A stretch of DNA of 64,000 bases, taken from NCBI RefSeq assembly GCF_000735455.1, contig NZ_JMPS01000030.1:19686-83685 (forward strand), in the 5' to 3' direction. The notes under the pieces were generated by a model that saw only the letters and a program-made list of their open reading frames with translations, was not told where the DNA came from and ran no database searches. The number at the start of each line of letters is the position of its first letter. Positions within the stretch are counted from its first letter, which is position 1. Position numbers and translations under genes: made by a program. This DNA is from Yokenella regensburgei ATCC 49455. Its GTDB lineage: Bacteria; Pseudomonadota; Gammaproteobacteria; Enterobacterales; Enterobacteriaceae. Shown here piece by piece: positions 41,191 through 52,609 of the stretch.

Positions 41191-41279
41191 CGTTTCAATT
41201 CATGAATGGATTCAATAAATCAATTTTATTTCTCAAAACAGAAAACGCAAAATAGCAGCATCGAATTTCAGGAGTATCT

Positions 41280-42269
41280 ATGAAACTGTTTCGAATCCTC
41301 GATCCCTTTACCCTAACGCTTGTCTGCACCGTTTTACTGGCCTCTTTCTTTCCGGCCCGCGGCGGTTTTGTTCCGTTTTTTGAAGGACTGACCACCGCCG
41401 CTATTGCCCTGCTGTTTTTCATGCACGGCGCAAAGCTGTCCCGCGCGGCTATCATTGCCGGGGGCAGCCACTGGCGACTGCATCTGTGGGTGATGTGCAG
41501 TACCTTTGTTCTCTTTCCTGTGCTCGGCGTGTTATTCGCCTGGTGGGCACCCGTTAACGTCGACCCGGCGCTGTACACGGGCTTTTTATACCTGTGTATT
41601 TTGCCTGCTACCGTGCAGTCTGCCATCGCTTTCACCTCCCTTGCCGGGGGTAACGTTGCGGCAGCGGTCTGCTCGGCCTCGGCTTCAAGCCTGCTTGGGA
41701 TCTTCCTTTCCCCGCTGCTGGTAGGGCTGGTGATGAATATCCACGGTGCGGAGGGCAGCCTTGAGCAGGTGGGCAAAATTATGCTGCAACTGCTGCTGCC
41801 GTTCGTGCTTGGGCATTTATCGCGACCATGGATCGGTGACTGGGTCAGTCGTCATAAGAAGTTAATTGGCAAAACGGATCAGAGCTCGATTCTGCTGGTC
41901 GTTTACTCGGCCTTCAGCGAAGCGGTGGTGAACGGGATCTGGCACAAAGTGGGTATCGGATCGCTGCTGTTTATCGTGGTGGTCAGCCTTGTTCTGCTGG
42001 CTATTGTTATCGTGGTGAATGTTATCGTGGCGCGCAAATGCGGGTTCAGTAAAGCCGATGAGATAACTATCGTCTTCTGCGGTTCGAAAAAGAGCCTCGC
42101 CAACGGCGTACCCATGGCGAATATTCTCTTCCCGACATCAATGATTGGCATGATGGTGCTGCCGTTGATGATTTTCCATCAGATCCAGCTGATGGTCTGC
42201 GCGGTGCTGGCGCGTCGCTATAAACGCCAGACCGACAAACTCCATGCGCAGGAGCAGGCCCGCGCTTAA
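41280..42269 (+). CDS. yfeH: Bile acid:sodium symporter-like membrane protein YfeH
   Basis: 329-residue integral membrane protein with about ten hydrophobic helices, of the SBF-like (bile acid/Na+ symporter, BART) superfamily. Motifs include FFMHGAKLSR in helix 2 and the family signature FCGSKKSLANGVPMANILF near residue 265. The transported substrate is unknown. It is divergent from yfeR and probably controlled by it; its 3' end overlaps ypeB by 4 bases on the opposite strand. Confidence 0.93.
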   Translation: MKLFRILDPFTLTLVCTVLLASFFPARGGFVPFFEGLTTAAIALLFFMHGAKLSRAAIIAGGSHWRLHLWVMCSTFVLFPVLGVLFAWWAPVNVDPALYTGFLYLCILPATVQSAIAFTSLAGGNVAAAVCSASASSLLGIFLSPLLVGLVMNIHGAEGSLEQVGKIMLQLLLPFVLGHLSRPWIGDWVSRHKKLIGKTDQSSILLVVYSAFSEAVVNGIWHKVGIGSLLFIVVVSLVLLAIVIVVNVIVARKCGFSKADEITIVFCGSKKSLANGVPMANILFPTSMIGMMVLPLMIFHQIQLMVCAVLARRYKRQTDKLHAQEQARA

Positions 42270-42484
42270 CGCGAGCGCTTCAGGGGCTGAACCAGATGCG
42301 TCAGCCCCTCGGTTTTAATCAGCAGCGTAATTGCCATTAGCTCACCGAGACGCCCGGCAGGAAATTCATCCTTACGGGCAAACCACAGCAGATACTCTTC
42401 AGGCACATCAATCAGACAGCGCCCCTTGTACTTACCAAACGGCATTTCGGTGTTGGCAATTTCAATCAGCTGCTCTTTGTCCAC
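42266..42484 (-). CDS. ypeB: DUF3820 family protein YpeB
   Basis: 72-residue small acidic/basic protein matching the YpeB/DUF3820 family (sometimes labelled quorum-sensing-regulated virulence factor-like). It has the characteristic MPFGKYKGRCLIDVPEEYLLWF segment. Function unknown. It follows ligA by a single base on the same strand and is probably co-expressed with it; the order ligA-ypeB is the same in E. coli. Confidence 0.9.
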   Translation of the reverse strand: MDKEQLIEIANTEMPFGKYKGRCLIDVPEEYLLWFARKDEFPAGRLGELMAITLLIKTEGLTHLVQPLKRSR

Positions 42485-42485
42485 A

Positions 42486-44510
<2,025 letters not shown>

Positions 44511-44514
44511 TCAA

Positions 44515-44543
44515 TGATAAAAAACCCCCGACAGGCGGGGGTT
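44515..44543 (-). terminator. zipA terminator
   Basis: On the minus strand, stem AACCCCCG/CGGGGGTT with a five-base loop is followed by T6, 30 bp after the zipA stop and just before ligA. Confidence 0.9.
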
Positions 44544-44572
44544 CAGGAATAATTAGAAACAGCCATTTGCTG

Positions 44573-45580
44573 TCAGGCGTTGGCGTCTTTGACTTCGCGA
44601 ATGCGATCCTGATATTCGCGCAGCTTCTGCGGGGTCATCATCCGGCGCTGATCGTCAAGCACCACACCGCCCACTTCATCGGCAATATACTGGGCCGACT
44701 GCAGCATCAGCTTAAAGTTTTGCAGCTCGTCGCCATAGGACGGCACCTGCATAAAGATGGTGATGCCAGGCGTTGCCATATCCGGCATGTTTTCCGGATC
44801 AAACGTTCCTGGTTTCACCATGTTGGCCAGGCTAAACAGAGCCGGGCCGCTGCCGTCCGGGCTGAGATGACGATGGAAAATGTTCATATCGCCAAACTTG
44901 AACCCGGCCTGCTGAATACTATTGAGCAGCAGTTCGCCGTTGATCTGAGAACCCTGATGCGCAGCAACGTTCATCACAATGACCGTCTCTTTGCGCACTT
45001 TTTTCTCTTCGACAACCGGAGCCGGCTCTTCTGCCACCGGCTTAGGCTCCACGGCAGGCTCTGCTGGCTGGAAGACCGGCTGCTCAGTAACGGGCTGCGC
45101 GGCGGCGGGTTGCTGAGGCTGCTGGTGCACAACAGGCTCATGAACCGGCGCAGGTTCTACCGCAGGCTGCGGCTGGACCGGCGGCTGTGATTGCACAGGC
45201 TGCTGGCGTACCGGCGGCGTCTGCGGCTGAGGTGGCTGACGCGGCGGTTCCTCATGACGCACAGGCTGTTGCACCTGACGCTCATAAGGTGGCTGATACT
45301 GGTGTTGAGGAGCCTGGCGAGGGGCTTCATGCTCCCCGTGAGCGGATCCCTGGGCGTGATTAACCCGGTGAACGCGAACTTCACCTACGCCTTCAGCTTC
45401 GTCATCAAAGCCTTCAGCATCAGACTCATCGTCGTCACGCTGTGACTTCATGCGTTTTAGCGGGCGATCGCGGAACATAGAAGAACGTTCTTTACGGCTG
45501 GTCCAGAAACCATGAACCAACAGTGCGATTATGGCGATCGCGCCAACTACGATTAATATCAGACGCAAATCCTGCATCAT
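44573..45580 (-). CDS. zipA: Cell-division protein ZipA
   Basis: 335-residue bitopic inner-membrane protein (E. coli 328) that tethers FtsZ to the membrane at the Z ring. The N-terminal membrane helix is at about 5-27 ([20 protein letters not shown]). A basic/acidic charged segment and a long Pro/Gln-rich unstructured linker (about 80-190) follow. The C-terminal FtsZ-binding domain (about 195-335) includes [20 protein letters not shown] and [14 protein letters not shown]. The start MMQDLRL at 45580 is taken by analogy; upstream frame extension is implausible. Confidence 0.97.
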   Translation of the reverse strand: MMQDLRLILIVVGAIAIIALLVHGFWTSRKERSSMFRDRPLKRMKSQRDDDESDAEGFDDEAEGVGEVRVHRVNHAQGSAHGEHEAPRQAPQHQYQPPYERQVQQPVRHEEPPRQPPQPQTPPVRQQPVQSQPPVQPQPAVEPAPVHEPVVHQQPQQPAAAQPVTEQPVFQPAEPAVEPKPVAEEPAPVVEEKKVRKETVIVMNVAAHQGSQINGELLLNSIQQAGFKFGDMNIFHRHLSPDGSGPALFSLANMVKPGTFDPENMPDMATPGITIFMQVPSYGDELQNFKLMLQSAQYIADEVGGVVLDDQRRMMTPQKLREYQDRIREVKDANA

Positions 45581-45810
45581 TATATTCTCTGTTGTTCTAA
45601 CACCTTGCCACCACGGCAAACATTTACTCACTAAGAGTATTTGCCGTTTACCTCAAGTGCAAGTGCGCGGGTGGATTTCACCGCATAAAGATGAGCTAAA
45701 TCGTGCTTTTTGCTGCTTTTTCGAACATTTCCGAACTGGTCATTCCCGGACAACCGGATAAGATAGACAAGCATTTCCCCGGGCTTTGTTAAAAGGAGCA
45801 TCACCCGACC

Positions 45811-46572
45811 ATGGTTTCAACTTCCACAACTGCCCCGCGTAGCGGTGTGTATTATTTTTCTCAGGGCTGGAAACTGATCCGCCTGCCGGGTCTTCGTCGG
45901 TATGTGGTTATGCCACTGCTGGTCAATATTCTGCTGATGGGCGGCGCCTTCTGGTGGCTCTTCAGCCAGCTTGGTAGCTGGATCCCCGCTATGATGGGGC
46001 ATGTCCCGGACTGGCTGCAATGGCTCAGCTATCTGCTGTGGCCGGTTGCCGTCATTTCCGTTTTGCTGGTGTTTGGCTATTTCTTTTCCACCATTGCGAA
46101 CATTATTGCGGCCCCGTTCAGCGGCCTGCTGGCAGAACAGCTTGAAGCCCGCCTCACCGGTGCCACTCCGCCGGATGTGGGCGTGTTTGGATTAATGAAA
46201 GACGTGCCGCGCATTATGCTGCGCGAATGCCAGAAACTGGCGTGGTATCTGCCGCGAGCGATAGTCCTGCTGCTGCTCTACTTCATCCCTGGTATTGGCC
46301 AGACCGTCGCTCCGGTGGTGTGGTTCCTGTTCAGCGCCTGGATGATGACCATTCAGTATTGTGATTTACCTTTTGATAACCACAAGGTGCCGTTCAAAAC
46401 CATGCGTGAAGCGCTGCGCACCCGCAAAGTCACCAGCCTGCAGTTTGGCGCACTGACTAACCTTATCACCATGATCCCCTTCGTGAATCTGGTGATCCTG
46501 CCGGTGTCAGTCTGTGGCGCAACCGCCATGTGGGTAGATTGTTACCGCGATAAACACGCGACGTGGAAATAA
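45811..46572 (+). CDS. cysZ: Sulfate transporter CysZ
   Basis: 253-residue inner-membrane protein with four to six hydrophobic segments, matching E. coli CysZ, a proton-coupled sulfate permease that supplies cysteine synthesis. Family blocks are [30 protein letters not shown], and FNVKDVPRI-like [14 protein letters not shown]. The ATG at 45811 follows AAAAGGAGCATCACCCGACC. It is divergent from zipA and precedes cysK; the hairpin downstream separates the two. Confidence 0.95.
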   Translation: MVSTSTTAPRSGVYYFSQGWKLIRLPGLRRYVVMPLLVNILLMGGAFWWLFSQLGSWIPAMMGHVPDWLQWLSYLLWPVAVISVLLVFGYFFSTIANIIAAPFSGLLAEQLEARLTGATPPDVGVFGLMKDVPRIMLRECQKLAWYLPRAIVLLLLYFIPGIGQTVAPVVWFLFSAWMMTIQYCDLPFDNHKVPFKTMREALRTRKVTSLQFGALTNLITMIPFVNLVILPVSVCGATAMWVDCYRDKHATWK

Positions 46573-46587
46573 GCGTAAAAGTGGGTA

Positions 46588-46617
46588 AATAAGGGGTGGT
46601 TATCGCCTCCCCTTATT
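46588..46617 (+). terminator. Hairpin between cysZ and cysK
   Basis: Perfect 9-bp arms AATAAGGGG and CCCCTTATT, 16 bp after the cysZ stop. It has only a short T content after it, so I class it as a probable weak terminator or mRNA end. Confidence 0.55.
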
Positions 46618-46670
46618 CCATACTGATAACCATTATTTCACAACAGCATATAGATATGCGAAAACCTTAC

Positions 46671-46698
46671 TTCCGCATATTCCCTGAGCAGGTATGCT
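46671..46698 (+). promoter_or_regulatory. cysK promoter
   Basis: A -35-like TTCCGC (46671-46676), 16-bp spacer and -10 TATGCT (46693-46698) lie about 40 bp before the cysK ATG. In E. coli/Salmonella cysK is activated by CysB with O-acetylserine; the AT-rich upstream DNA (46620-46670) is where CysB would bind. Confidence 0.55.
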
Positions 46699-46736
46699 GA
46701 TGTGGTTCCCAAATTTCATACAGTTAAGGACGGGCT

Positions 46737-47708
46737 ATGAGTAAGATTTATGAAGACAACTCGCTAACAATCGGTCATACGCCGCTGGTTCGACTGAACC
46801 GAATCGGTAATGGACGCATTCTGGCAAAGGTGGAATCCCGCAACCCGAGCTTCAGCGTCAAATGCCGTATCGGTGCCAATATGATTTGGGATGCCGAAAA
46901 ACGTGGCGTGCTGAAACCGGGCGTTGAGCTGGTTGAGCCCACCAGCGGTAACACCGGTATCGCTCTGGCGTACGTCGCTGCTGCACGCGGCTATAAGCTG
47001 ACGTTGACCATGCCAGAAACCATGAGCATCGAGCGCCGTAAGCTGTTAAAAGCGCTGGGTGCGAACCTGGTGCTGACTGAAGGCGCAAAAGGGATGAAGG
47101 GTGCCATCCAGAAAGCGGAAGAAATTGTCGCCAGCAATCCGGAAAAATACCTGCTGCTGCAACAGTTCAGCAACCCGGCGAACCCTGAGATCCACGAGAA
47201 AACCACCGGCCCGGAAATCTGGGAAGATACCGACGGCCAGGTTGATGTCTTTATCTCGGGTGTCGGCACCGGCGGTACCCTGACCGGCGTCTCTCGCTAT
47301 ATAAAAGGCACAAAAGGTAAAAAAGACCTGATTACCGTTGCGGTTGAACCTACCGATTCTCCGGTTATCGCCCAGGCACTGGCAGGTGTTGAACTGAAAC
47401 CCGGTCCGCATAAAATCCAGGGTATTGGCGCGGGCTTTATCCCAGGCAACCTTGATCTGAAGCTGATCGACAAAGTCGTCGCCATCACCAACGATGAAGC
47501 TATCTCTACCGCTCGTCGCCTGATGGAAGAGGAAGGTATTCTGGCGGGGATCTCCTCCGGCGCTGCCGTTGCGGCCGCGCTCAAGCTGCAGGAAGATGAG
47601 GCCTTTACCAATAAGAATATTGTGGTTATCCTACCGTCTTCGGGTGAGCGCTATTTGAGCACTGCACTGTTTACCGATCTCTTCACCGAGAAGGAATTGC
47701 AACAGTAG
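46737..47708 (+). CDS. cysK: Cysteine synthase A (O-acetylserine sulfhydrylase)
   Basis: PLP enzyme of 323 residues that makes cysteine from O-acetylserine and sulfide. The PLP lysine is in [14 protein letters not shown] (about 42). The phosphate-binding loop is [11 protein letters not shown] and the substrate loop is [10 protein letters not shown]. It also binds CysE through the active site. It starts ATG 46737 after TTAAGGACGG. A strong terminator follows, so cysK is its own unit upstream of pts. Confidence 0.98.
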   Translation: MSKIYEDNSLTIGHTPLVRLNRIGNGRILAKVESRNPSFSVKCRIGANMIWDAEKRGVLKPGVELVEPTSGNTGIALAYVAAARGYKLTLTMPETMSIERRKLLKALGANLVLTEGAKGMKGAIQKAEEIVASNPEKYLLLQQFSNPANPEIHEKTTGPEIWEDTDGQVDVFISGVGTGGTLTGVSRYIKGTKGKKDLITVAVEPTDSPVIAQALAGVELKPGPHKIQGIGAGFIPGNLDLKLIDKVVAITNDEAISTARRLMEEEGILAGISSGAAVAAALKLQEDEAFTNKNIVVILPSSGERYLSTALFTDLFTEKELQQ

Positions 47709-47730
47709 TGCCAGAGTGTCAAGAATGCGT

Positions 47731-47758
47731 AAAAAAGCACCCAAACGGGTGCTTTTTT
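47731..47758 (+). terminator. cysK terminator
   Basis: Stem AAAAAAGCACCC/GGGTGCTTTTTT with loop AAAC, 23 bp after the cysK stop. Confidence 0.93.
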
Positions 47759-47872
47759 GTGGTGCACTTCAAACTTTTACCCCCCCTGCCATTGCTTCCC
47801 CTGCGTGGGTCTGGTATTTAACCAACACATTTATTTTGAAGCGCGAAATTATTCATTGCACGATTTACGCTA

Positions 47873-47887
47873 GCTGAATCGATTTTA
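47873..47887. promoter_or_regulatory. Candidate Cra (FruR) site of the pts promoter
   Basis: GCTGAATCGATTTTA contains the half-palindrome TGAATCGATT typical of Cra operators. It is placed just before the predicted P0 -35 box, as in E. coli. Confidence 0.55.
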
Positions 47888-47891
47888 TGAT

Positions 47892-47921
47892 TTGGTTCAA
47901 GTCTTGCTTTCACGGCATAAT
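47892..47921 (+). promoter_or_regulatory. ptsH P0 promoter
   Basis: A -35 TTGGTT (47892-47897) and -10 CATAAT (47916-47921) are spaced by 18 bp. The sequence around it is close to the E. coli P0 promoter. Confidence 0.55.
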
Positions 47922-48085
47922 GTTTAATGACGAACGCAACGTCACTGGCCAGAAGTGCCTGCCAGGATTGCATAAGACGTTTTTGTCGCGATCGTAAACG
48001 CCGGCGCTAACTATACAGGCTAAAGTCAAACCGCCAGGCTAGACTTTAGTTCCACAACACTAAACCTATAAGTTGGGGAAATATA

Positions 48086-48343
48086 ATGTTCCAGCAAGAA
48101 GTTACCATTACTGCACCGAACGGTCTGCACACCCGCCCTGCTGCTCAGTTTGTTAAAGAAGCGAAAGGCTTCACTTCTGAGATCACTGTCACCTCCAACG
48201 GTAAAAGCGCCAGCGCTAAAAGCCTGTTCAAACTGCAGACTCTGGGTCTGACTCAGGGCACCGTGGTTACCATTTCTGCTGAAGGCGAAGACGAGCAGAA
48301 AGCAGTTGAGCATCTGGTCAAACTGATGGCTGAACTCGAGTAA
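48086..48343 (+). CDS. ptsH: HPr phosphocarrier protein
   Basis: 85-residue HPr of the PEP:sugar phosphotransferase system, taking phosphate from enzyme I to the sugar-specific IIA proteins. The active-site His is H15 in [11 protein letters not shown], and the regulatory-type Ser is S46 in SAKSLFKLQ. The ATG at 48086 follows TTGGGGAAATATA. The gap to ptsI is unusually long (108 bp) because of an ERIC element. Confidence 0.98.
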
Positions 48344-48357
48344 GCTCAAGAGTTCTT

Positions 48358-48419
48358 TACCCTAAGTAATTCAAGCTGCAGGAAGGCCAAAGCGCATGCA
48401 GCTTGAAGTATGACGGGTA
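48358..48419. repeat. Internally deleted ERIC (IRU) element between ptsH and ptsI
   Basis: 62 bp. The left end reads TACCCTAAGTAATTCAAGCTGC and continues AGGAAGGC; the right end is TGCAGCTTGAAGTATGACG followed by GGTA. Read from the right on the other strand, TACCCGTCATACTTCAAGC corresponds to the known ERIC end, and the two ends are imperfect inverted repeats. The central ERIC core (the ERIC1/ERIC2 primer region) is missing. It is bordered by TA, the known ERIC target dinucleotide. It is transcribed within the pts operon and would fold into a hairpin. Confidence 0.75.
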
Positions 48420-48451
48420 TTTTCAATATCAGTCACAAGTAAGGTAGGGTT

Positions 48452-50179
48452 ATGATTTCAGGCATTTTAGCATCCCCGGGTATCGCTTTCGGCAAGGCAC
48501 TGCTGCTGAAAGAAGACGAAATCGTCATTGACCGGAAAAAAATTTCTGCCGACAAGGTTGATCAGGAAGTTGAACGTTTTCTGAGTGGCCGTGCTAAGGC
48601 ATCTGCGCAACTGGAAGCGATCAAAACTAAAGCTGGTGAAACTTTCGGCGAAGAAAAAGAAGCCATCTTCGAAGGGCATATCATGCTGCTGGAAGATGAG
48701 GAGCTGGAGCAGGAAATCATAGCCCTGATTAAAGATAAGAACATGACTGCTGATGCAGCAGCGCATGAGATTATCGAAGGTCAGGCCACAGCCCTGGAAG
48801 AGCTGGACGATGAATACCTGAAAGAGCGTGCGGCTGACGTACGTGACATCGGTAAACGTCTGCTGCGTAACATCCTCGGTCTGGCTATCATCGATCTGAG
48901 CGCAATTCAGAGCGAAGTTATCCTGGTTGCCGCCGATCTGACCCCGTCTGAAACCGCACAGCTGAACCTGAAAAAGGTGCTGGGTTTCATCACCGACGCG
49001 GGTGGCCGTACTTCCCACACCTCCATCATGGCGCGCTCCCTTGAGCTGCCAGCGATTGTGGGTACCGGTAGCGTCACCTCTCAGGTGAAAAACGACGACT
49101 ATCTGATTCTGGATGCCGTAAACAACGTGGTTTACGTCAACCCAACTAACGAAGAAATCGACAAACTGCGTGCCGTTCAGGAGCAGGTTGCGACCGAGAA
49201 AGCCGAACTGGCGAAGCTGAAAGATCTGCCGGCTATCACTCTCGATGGTCATCAGGTTGAAGTCTGCGCCAACATCGGTACCGTTCGCGATGTTGAAGGT
49301 GCAGAGCGCAATGGCGCCGAAGGTGTCGGCCTGTACCGTACCGAATTCCTGTTCATGGACCGTGACGCGCTGCCAACTGAAGAAGAGCAGTTTGCTGCGT
49401 ACAAAGCCGTTGCTGAAGCCTGCGGCTCTCAGGCGGTCATTGTCCGTACCATGGACATCGGCGGCGACAAAGAGCTGCCGTACATGAACTTCCCGAAAGA
49501 AGAGAACCCGTTCCTCGGCTGGCGTGCGATTCGTATCGCCATGGATCGTAAAGAGATCCTCCGCGATCAGGTTCGCGCTATCCTGCGTGCCTCTGCTTTC
49601 GGTAAACTGCGCATCATGTTCCCGATGATCATCTCTGTTGAAGAAGTACGCGCACTGCGTAAAGAGATCGAAGGTTACAAGCAAGAACTGCGCGACGAAG
49701 GTAAAGCTTTTGACGAGACTATCGAGATTGGCGTGATGGTGGAAACACCGGCTGCGGCAACCATCGCTCGTCATTTAGCCAAAGAAGTTGACTTCTTTAG
49801 TATCGGAACCAATGATTTAACGCAGTACACTCTGGCAGTTGACCGTGGTAATGATATGATCTCACATCTCTACCAGCCGATGTCACCTTCTGTCCTCACG
49901 CTGATTAAGCAAGTTATTGATGCTTCTCACGCTGAAGGCAAGTGGACCGGTATGTGTGGTGAGCTTGCAGGTGACGAACGTGCTACACTTCTGTTGCTGG
50001 GTATGGGTCTGGACGAATTCTCTATGAGCGCCATTTCCATTCCACGCATTAAGAAGATTATCCGTAACACGAACTTCGAAGATGCGAAGGTGTTAGCAGA
50101 GCAGGCTCTTGCTCAACCGACAACGGACGAGTTAATGACGCTGGTTAACAAGTTCATTGAAGAAAAAACAATCTGCTAA
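48452..50179 (+). CDS. ptsI: PTS enzyme I
   Basis: 575-residue cytoplasmic enzyme that autophosphorylates with PEP and passes phosphate to HPr. The phosphorylated His is in [20 protein letters not shown] (about 189). The PEP-binding TIM barrel contains [15 protein letters not shown], and the metal/PEP motif is [14 protein letters not shown], with the active-site Cys in [11 protein letters not shown] (about 502). The ribosome site AAGGTAGGG precedes ATG 48452. Confidence 0.98.
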   Translation: MISGILASPGIAFGKALLLKEDEIVIDRKKISADKVDQEVERFLSGRAKASAQLEAIKTKAGETFGEEKEAIFEGHIMLLEDEELEQEIIALIKDKNMTADAAAHEIIEGQATALEELDDEYLKERAADVRDIGKRLLRNILGLAIIDLSAIQSEVILVAADLTPSETAQLNLKKVLGFITDAGGRTSHTSIMARSLELPAIVGTGSVTSQVKNDDYLILDAVNNVVYVNPTNEEIDKLRAVQEQVATEKAELAKLKDLPAITLDGHQVEVCANIGTVRDVEGAERNGAEGVGLYRTEFLFMDRDALPTEEEQFAAYKAVAEACGSQAVIVRTMDIGGDKELPYMNFPKEENPFLGWRAIRIAMDRKEILRDQVRAILRASAFGKLRIMFPMIISVEEVRALRKEIEGYKQELRDEGKAFDETIEIGVMVETPAAATIARHLAKEVDFFSIGTNDLTQYTLAVDRGNDMISHLYQPMSPSVLTLIKQVIDASHAEGKWTGMCGELAGDERATLLLLGMGLDEFSMSAISIPRIKKIIRNTNFEDAKVLAEQALAQPTTDELMTLVNKFIEEKTIC

Positions 50180-50220
50180 TCCACGAGATGTGACCCAATT
50201 TTACTGCTTAGGAGAAGATC

Positions 50221-50730
50221 ATGGGTTTGTTCGATAAACTGAAATCTCTGGTTTCTGATGACAAGAAAGACACAGGAACCATTGAGATTGTTGCACCGCT
50301 TTCTGGTGAAATCGTCAATATCGAAGACGTGCCGGATGTTGTGTTTGCTGAAAAAATCGTTGGTGACGGTATTGCTATCAAACCAACCGGCAACAAAATG
50401 GTTGCTCCGGTTGAAGGCACCATCGGCAAAATTTTTGAAACCAACCATGCGTTCTCTATCGAGTCTGACAGCGGCATTGAGCTGTTTGTCCACTTCGGTA
50501 TTGATACCGTTGAACTGAAAGGCGAAGGCTTCAAGCGTATCGCTGAAGAAGGTCAGCGTGTGAAAGTCGGTGACACGGTTATCGAATTCGACCTGCCACT
50601 GCTGGAAGAGAAAGCCAAGTCTACCCTGACTCCGGTGGTTATCTCCAACATGGATGAGATCAAAGAGCTCATCAAACTGTCCGGCAGCGTTACCGTGGGT
50701 GAAACCCCGGTTATCCGTATTAAGAAGTAA
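50221..50730 (+). CDS. crr: Glucose-specific EIIA (EIIA-Glc)
   Basis: 169-residue phosphocarrier and global regulator: it accepts phosphate from HPr, passes it to the glucose permease, activates adenylate cyclase when phosphorylated and blocks non-PTS permeases when not. The phosphorylated His is H90 in [13 protein letters not shown], assisted by H75 in TNHAFSI. The N-terminal amphipathic segment [12 protein letters not shown] binds membranes. It lies 41 bp after ptsI and is followed by a bidirectional terminator. Confidence 0.98.
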   Translation: MGLFDKLKSLVSDDKKDTGTIEIVAPLSGEIVNIEDVPDVVFAEKIVGDGIAIKPTGNKMVAPVEGTIGKIFETNHAFSIESDSGIELFVHFGIDTVELKGEGFKRIAEEGQRVKVGDTVIEFDLPLLEEKAKSTLTPVVISNMDEIKELIKLSGSVTVGETPVIRIKK

Positions 50731-50753
50731 ATTCTTTTTGCTTCACAGCAATA

Positions 50754-50779
50754 AAAATGGCGCCTGCGGGCGCCATTTT
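50754..50779. terminator. Bidirectional terminator between crr and pdxK
   Basis: Perfect 11-bp stem AAAATGGCGCC/GGCGCCATTTT with loop TGCG. The A and T tracts let it end both crr (plus) and pdxK (minus). Confidence 0.92.
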
Positions 50780-50783
50780 CGTT

Positions 50784-51623
50784 TCACAGAGCCGGCAATA
50801 TCAGCTCGTCGTAGCCTTTTTCAAGGGTATAGCGCATCACCGTAACGACGCGGTCACCCGCCGCCTGCACGGCCTCCGGCAGCGTTTTCCCCTGCACAAT
50901 GCCGCTCACCAGCTCAGAGCAGAACAGATCGCCCGTCCCCTTAAGCTCAGCCTCAACGCGCGGATAGCTGCTGACATCAACGCTTTCTGCAGTCACCAGC
51001 ACAACGTGAATATCGCGGGTGCCATCATCAACCGGCGCGCTGGTGATAGCGACCCACTTCAGGGTGTCAGAAAGCAGGCTCTTCGCTGCCGCAACGGCAG
51101 AATCCACATCACGACAGGATTTACCGCTCAGGACTTCAAGCTCGAATACGTTTGGAGTGATCCCCTGCGCCTGCGGCAACAGCAGCTCGCGGTAAGCATC
51201 AGGTAATTCTGGTTTTACATAGATGCCGCTGTCGGTGTCGCCAATCACCGGGTCAACCATAATCCACAGCTGCGGGTGCTTCTCGCGCTGCTCTGTCAGC
51301 CACTGCGCCAGGATCTTAATCTGGCTCGCCGTGCCCATATAACCGGTAGTGACGGCCTTCAGCTCACGCAGTGCGTCACGATCGTCCAGCGCCTTCAGAT
51401 AGCCGCTAAACCACTCGTCCGGGATAACCCCACCGTAGAAGGTGTCGTAATGCGGTGTATTGCTGAACAGCACCGTGGGTACCGCCAGCACGTTGAGATG
51501 ATGCTGACGGATGTTCGGCACCGCCACGCTATTCCCTACGCTGCCATATACAACCTGCGACTGCACGGCGACGATGTCCGCCTGCTGCGCGCGAGTTTTG
51601 TCGCGAAATAAGATCATTTCCAT
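50784..51623 (-). CDS. pdxK: Pyridoxine/pyridoxal/pyridoxamine kinase PdxK
   Basis: 279-residue (E. coli 283) ribokinase-family kinase that phosphorylates B6 vitamers to give PLP and its precursors. Motifs are [13 protein letters not shown] (substrate side), [15 protein letters not shown], and the anion-hole/catalytic [13 protein letters not shown] (Asp near 235). The ATG at 51623 lies 5 bp after the cysM stop, so it is almost certainly co-transcribed with cysM; yfeK and yfeS, which separate them in E. coli, are missing. The last few residues of E. coli PdxK (LAEA) have no counterpart. Confidence 0.96.
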   Translation of the reverse strand: MEMILFRDKTRAQQADIVAVQSQVVYGSVGNSVAVPNIRQHHLNVLAVPTVLFSNTPHYDTFYGGVIPDEWFSGYLKALDDRDALRELKAVTTGYMGTASQIKILAQWLTEQREKHPQLWIMVDPVIGDTDSGIYVKPELPDAYRELLLPQAQGITPNVFELEVLSGKSCRDVDSAVAAAKSLLSDTLKWVAITSAPVDDGTRDIHVVLVTAESVDVSSYPRVEAELKGTGDLFCSELVSGIVQGKTLPEAVQAAGDRVVTVMRYTLEKGYDELILPAL

Positions 51624-51628
51624 GATAG

Positions 51629-52540
51629 TTAAATACCTGCCCCCTGGCTGTAACTCTCTTCACCAAACACGCCGGTCGACAGATAACGATCGCCCCTGTC
51701 ACAGATAATCGCTACCACAACCGCGCCGGGGTGCGCTGCGGCTACTCTCAGCGCTCCGGCGACTGCGCCGCCTGAACTCACGCCGCAGAAGATCCCTTCG
51801 CGTACCGCCAGCTCACGCATGGTATTTTCCGCTTCTCGCTGATGAATATCCAGTACCTGGTCCACAAGTGCGGCATTGAAGATGCCAGGCATATAGGCCT
51901 GCGGCCAGCGGCGAATGCCCGGAATACTGCTCCCCTCTTCCGGCTGCAGACCCACAATGGTCACTGGCTTTACCTGCTCACGCATAAAGCGCGCCACGCC
52001 GGTAATCGTGCCGGTAGTCCCCATGCTGGAGACAAAATGGCTGATACGCCCTTCGGTCTGGCGCCAGATTTCCGGGCCAGTGGTGGTGTAATGGGCATAA
52101 GGGTTGTCTGAATTATTAAACTGATCGAGCAGTTTGCCTTCACCGCGCTGTGCCATCGCCAGCGCGAGGTCACGCGCTCCTTCCATCCCCTGTTCTTTGG
52201 TCACCAGAATCAACTCGGCACCATAGGCACGCATCGCAGCCCGGCGCTCCTGACTCATGTTGTCCGGCATCAGGAGCGTCATACGATAACCCTTGAGGGC
52301 AGCAATCATGGCGAGCGCGATCCCGGTGTTGCCGCTGGTCGCTTCAATTAATACATCGCCGGGGGTTATCTCGCCGCGCTTCTCGGCTTCAACGATCATA
52401 GAGAGCGCCGCCCTGTCTTTTACCGATCCTGCCGGATTATTGCCTTCCAGTTTGAGCCAAATTTCGCTGCCGTTATCGGGCCCCATGCGCTGGAGCCTGA
52501 CCAGAGGAGTATTACCGATGGTTTGTTCTAATGTGTTCAC
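51629..52540 (-). CDS. cysM: Cysteine synthase B
   Basis: 303-residue PLP enzyme that makes cysteine from O-acetylserine using sulfide or S-sulfocysteine from thiosulfate. The PLP Lys is in [15 protein letters not shown] (about 41). It has the [11 protein letters not shown] and [13 protein letters not shown] loops. It is encoded downstream of cysPUWA as in E. coli, but separated from cysA by a Rho-independent terminator. It ends 5 bp before pdxK. Confidence 0.97.
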   Translation of the reverse strand: MNTLEQTIGNTPLVRLQRMGPDNGSEIWLKLEGNNPAGSVKDRAALSMIVEAEKRGEITPGDVLIEATSGNTGIALAMIAALKGYRMTLLMPDNMSQERRAAMRAYGAELILVTKEQGMEGARDLALAMAQRGEGKLLDQFNNSDNPYAHYTTTGPEIWRQTEGRISHFVSSMGTTGTITGVARFMREQVKPVTIVGLQPEEGSSIPGIRRWPQAYMPGIFNAALVDQVLDIHQREAENTMRELAVREGIFCGVSSGGAVAGALRVAAAHPGAVVVAIICDRGDRYLSTGVFGEESYSQGAGI

Positions 52541-52553
52541 GATTTTTACTCAA

Positions 52554-52588
52554 TAAAAAAGCCGGGTAGCGCGCAGCGATCCCGGCCA
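52554..52588 (-). terminator. Terminator between cysA and cysM
   Basis: On the minus strand, stem GCCGGG/CCCGGC with a 14-base loop that is itself GC-rich is followed by T6. It lies between the cysA stop (52610) and the cysM start (52540) and would cut off or reduce readthrough into cysM-pdxK. Confidence 0.85.
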
Positions 52589-52609
52589 ATAAACATACTT
52601 AATAACCTA

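Larger units (their letters stand above)
47759..48085 (+). other. ptsHI-crr control region
   Basis: 327 bp without a gene. It includes a Cra-like site and the P0 promoter (listed separately). The region nearest ptsH has an inverted repeat CTAAAGTC...GACTTTAG at 48020-48049 inside the leader. The overall layout resembles the E. coli pts promoter region, which responds to CRP, Cra and Mlc. Confidence 0.7.

Noticed and set aside
44567..45190. A 207-codon plus-strand frame opposite zipA
   Set aside because: The Arg/Leu/His-rich C-terminus is the mirror of the Pro/Gln-rich ZipA linker; there is no ribosome site.
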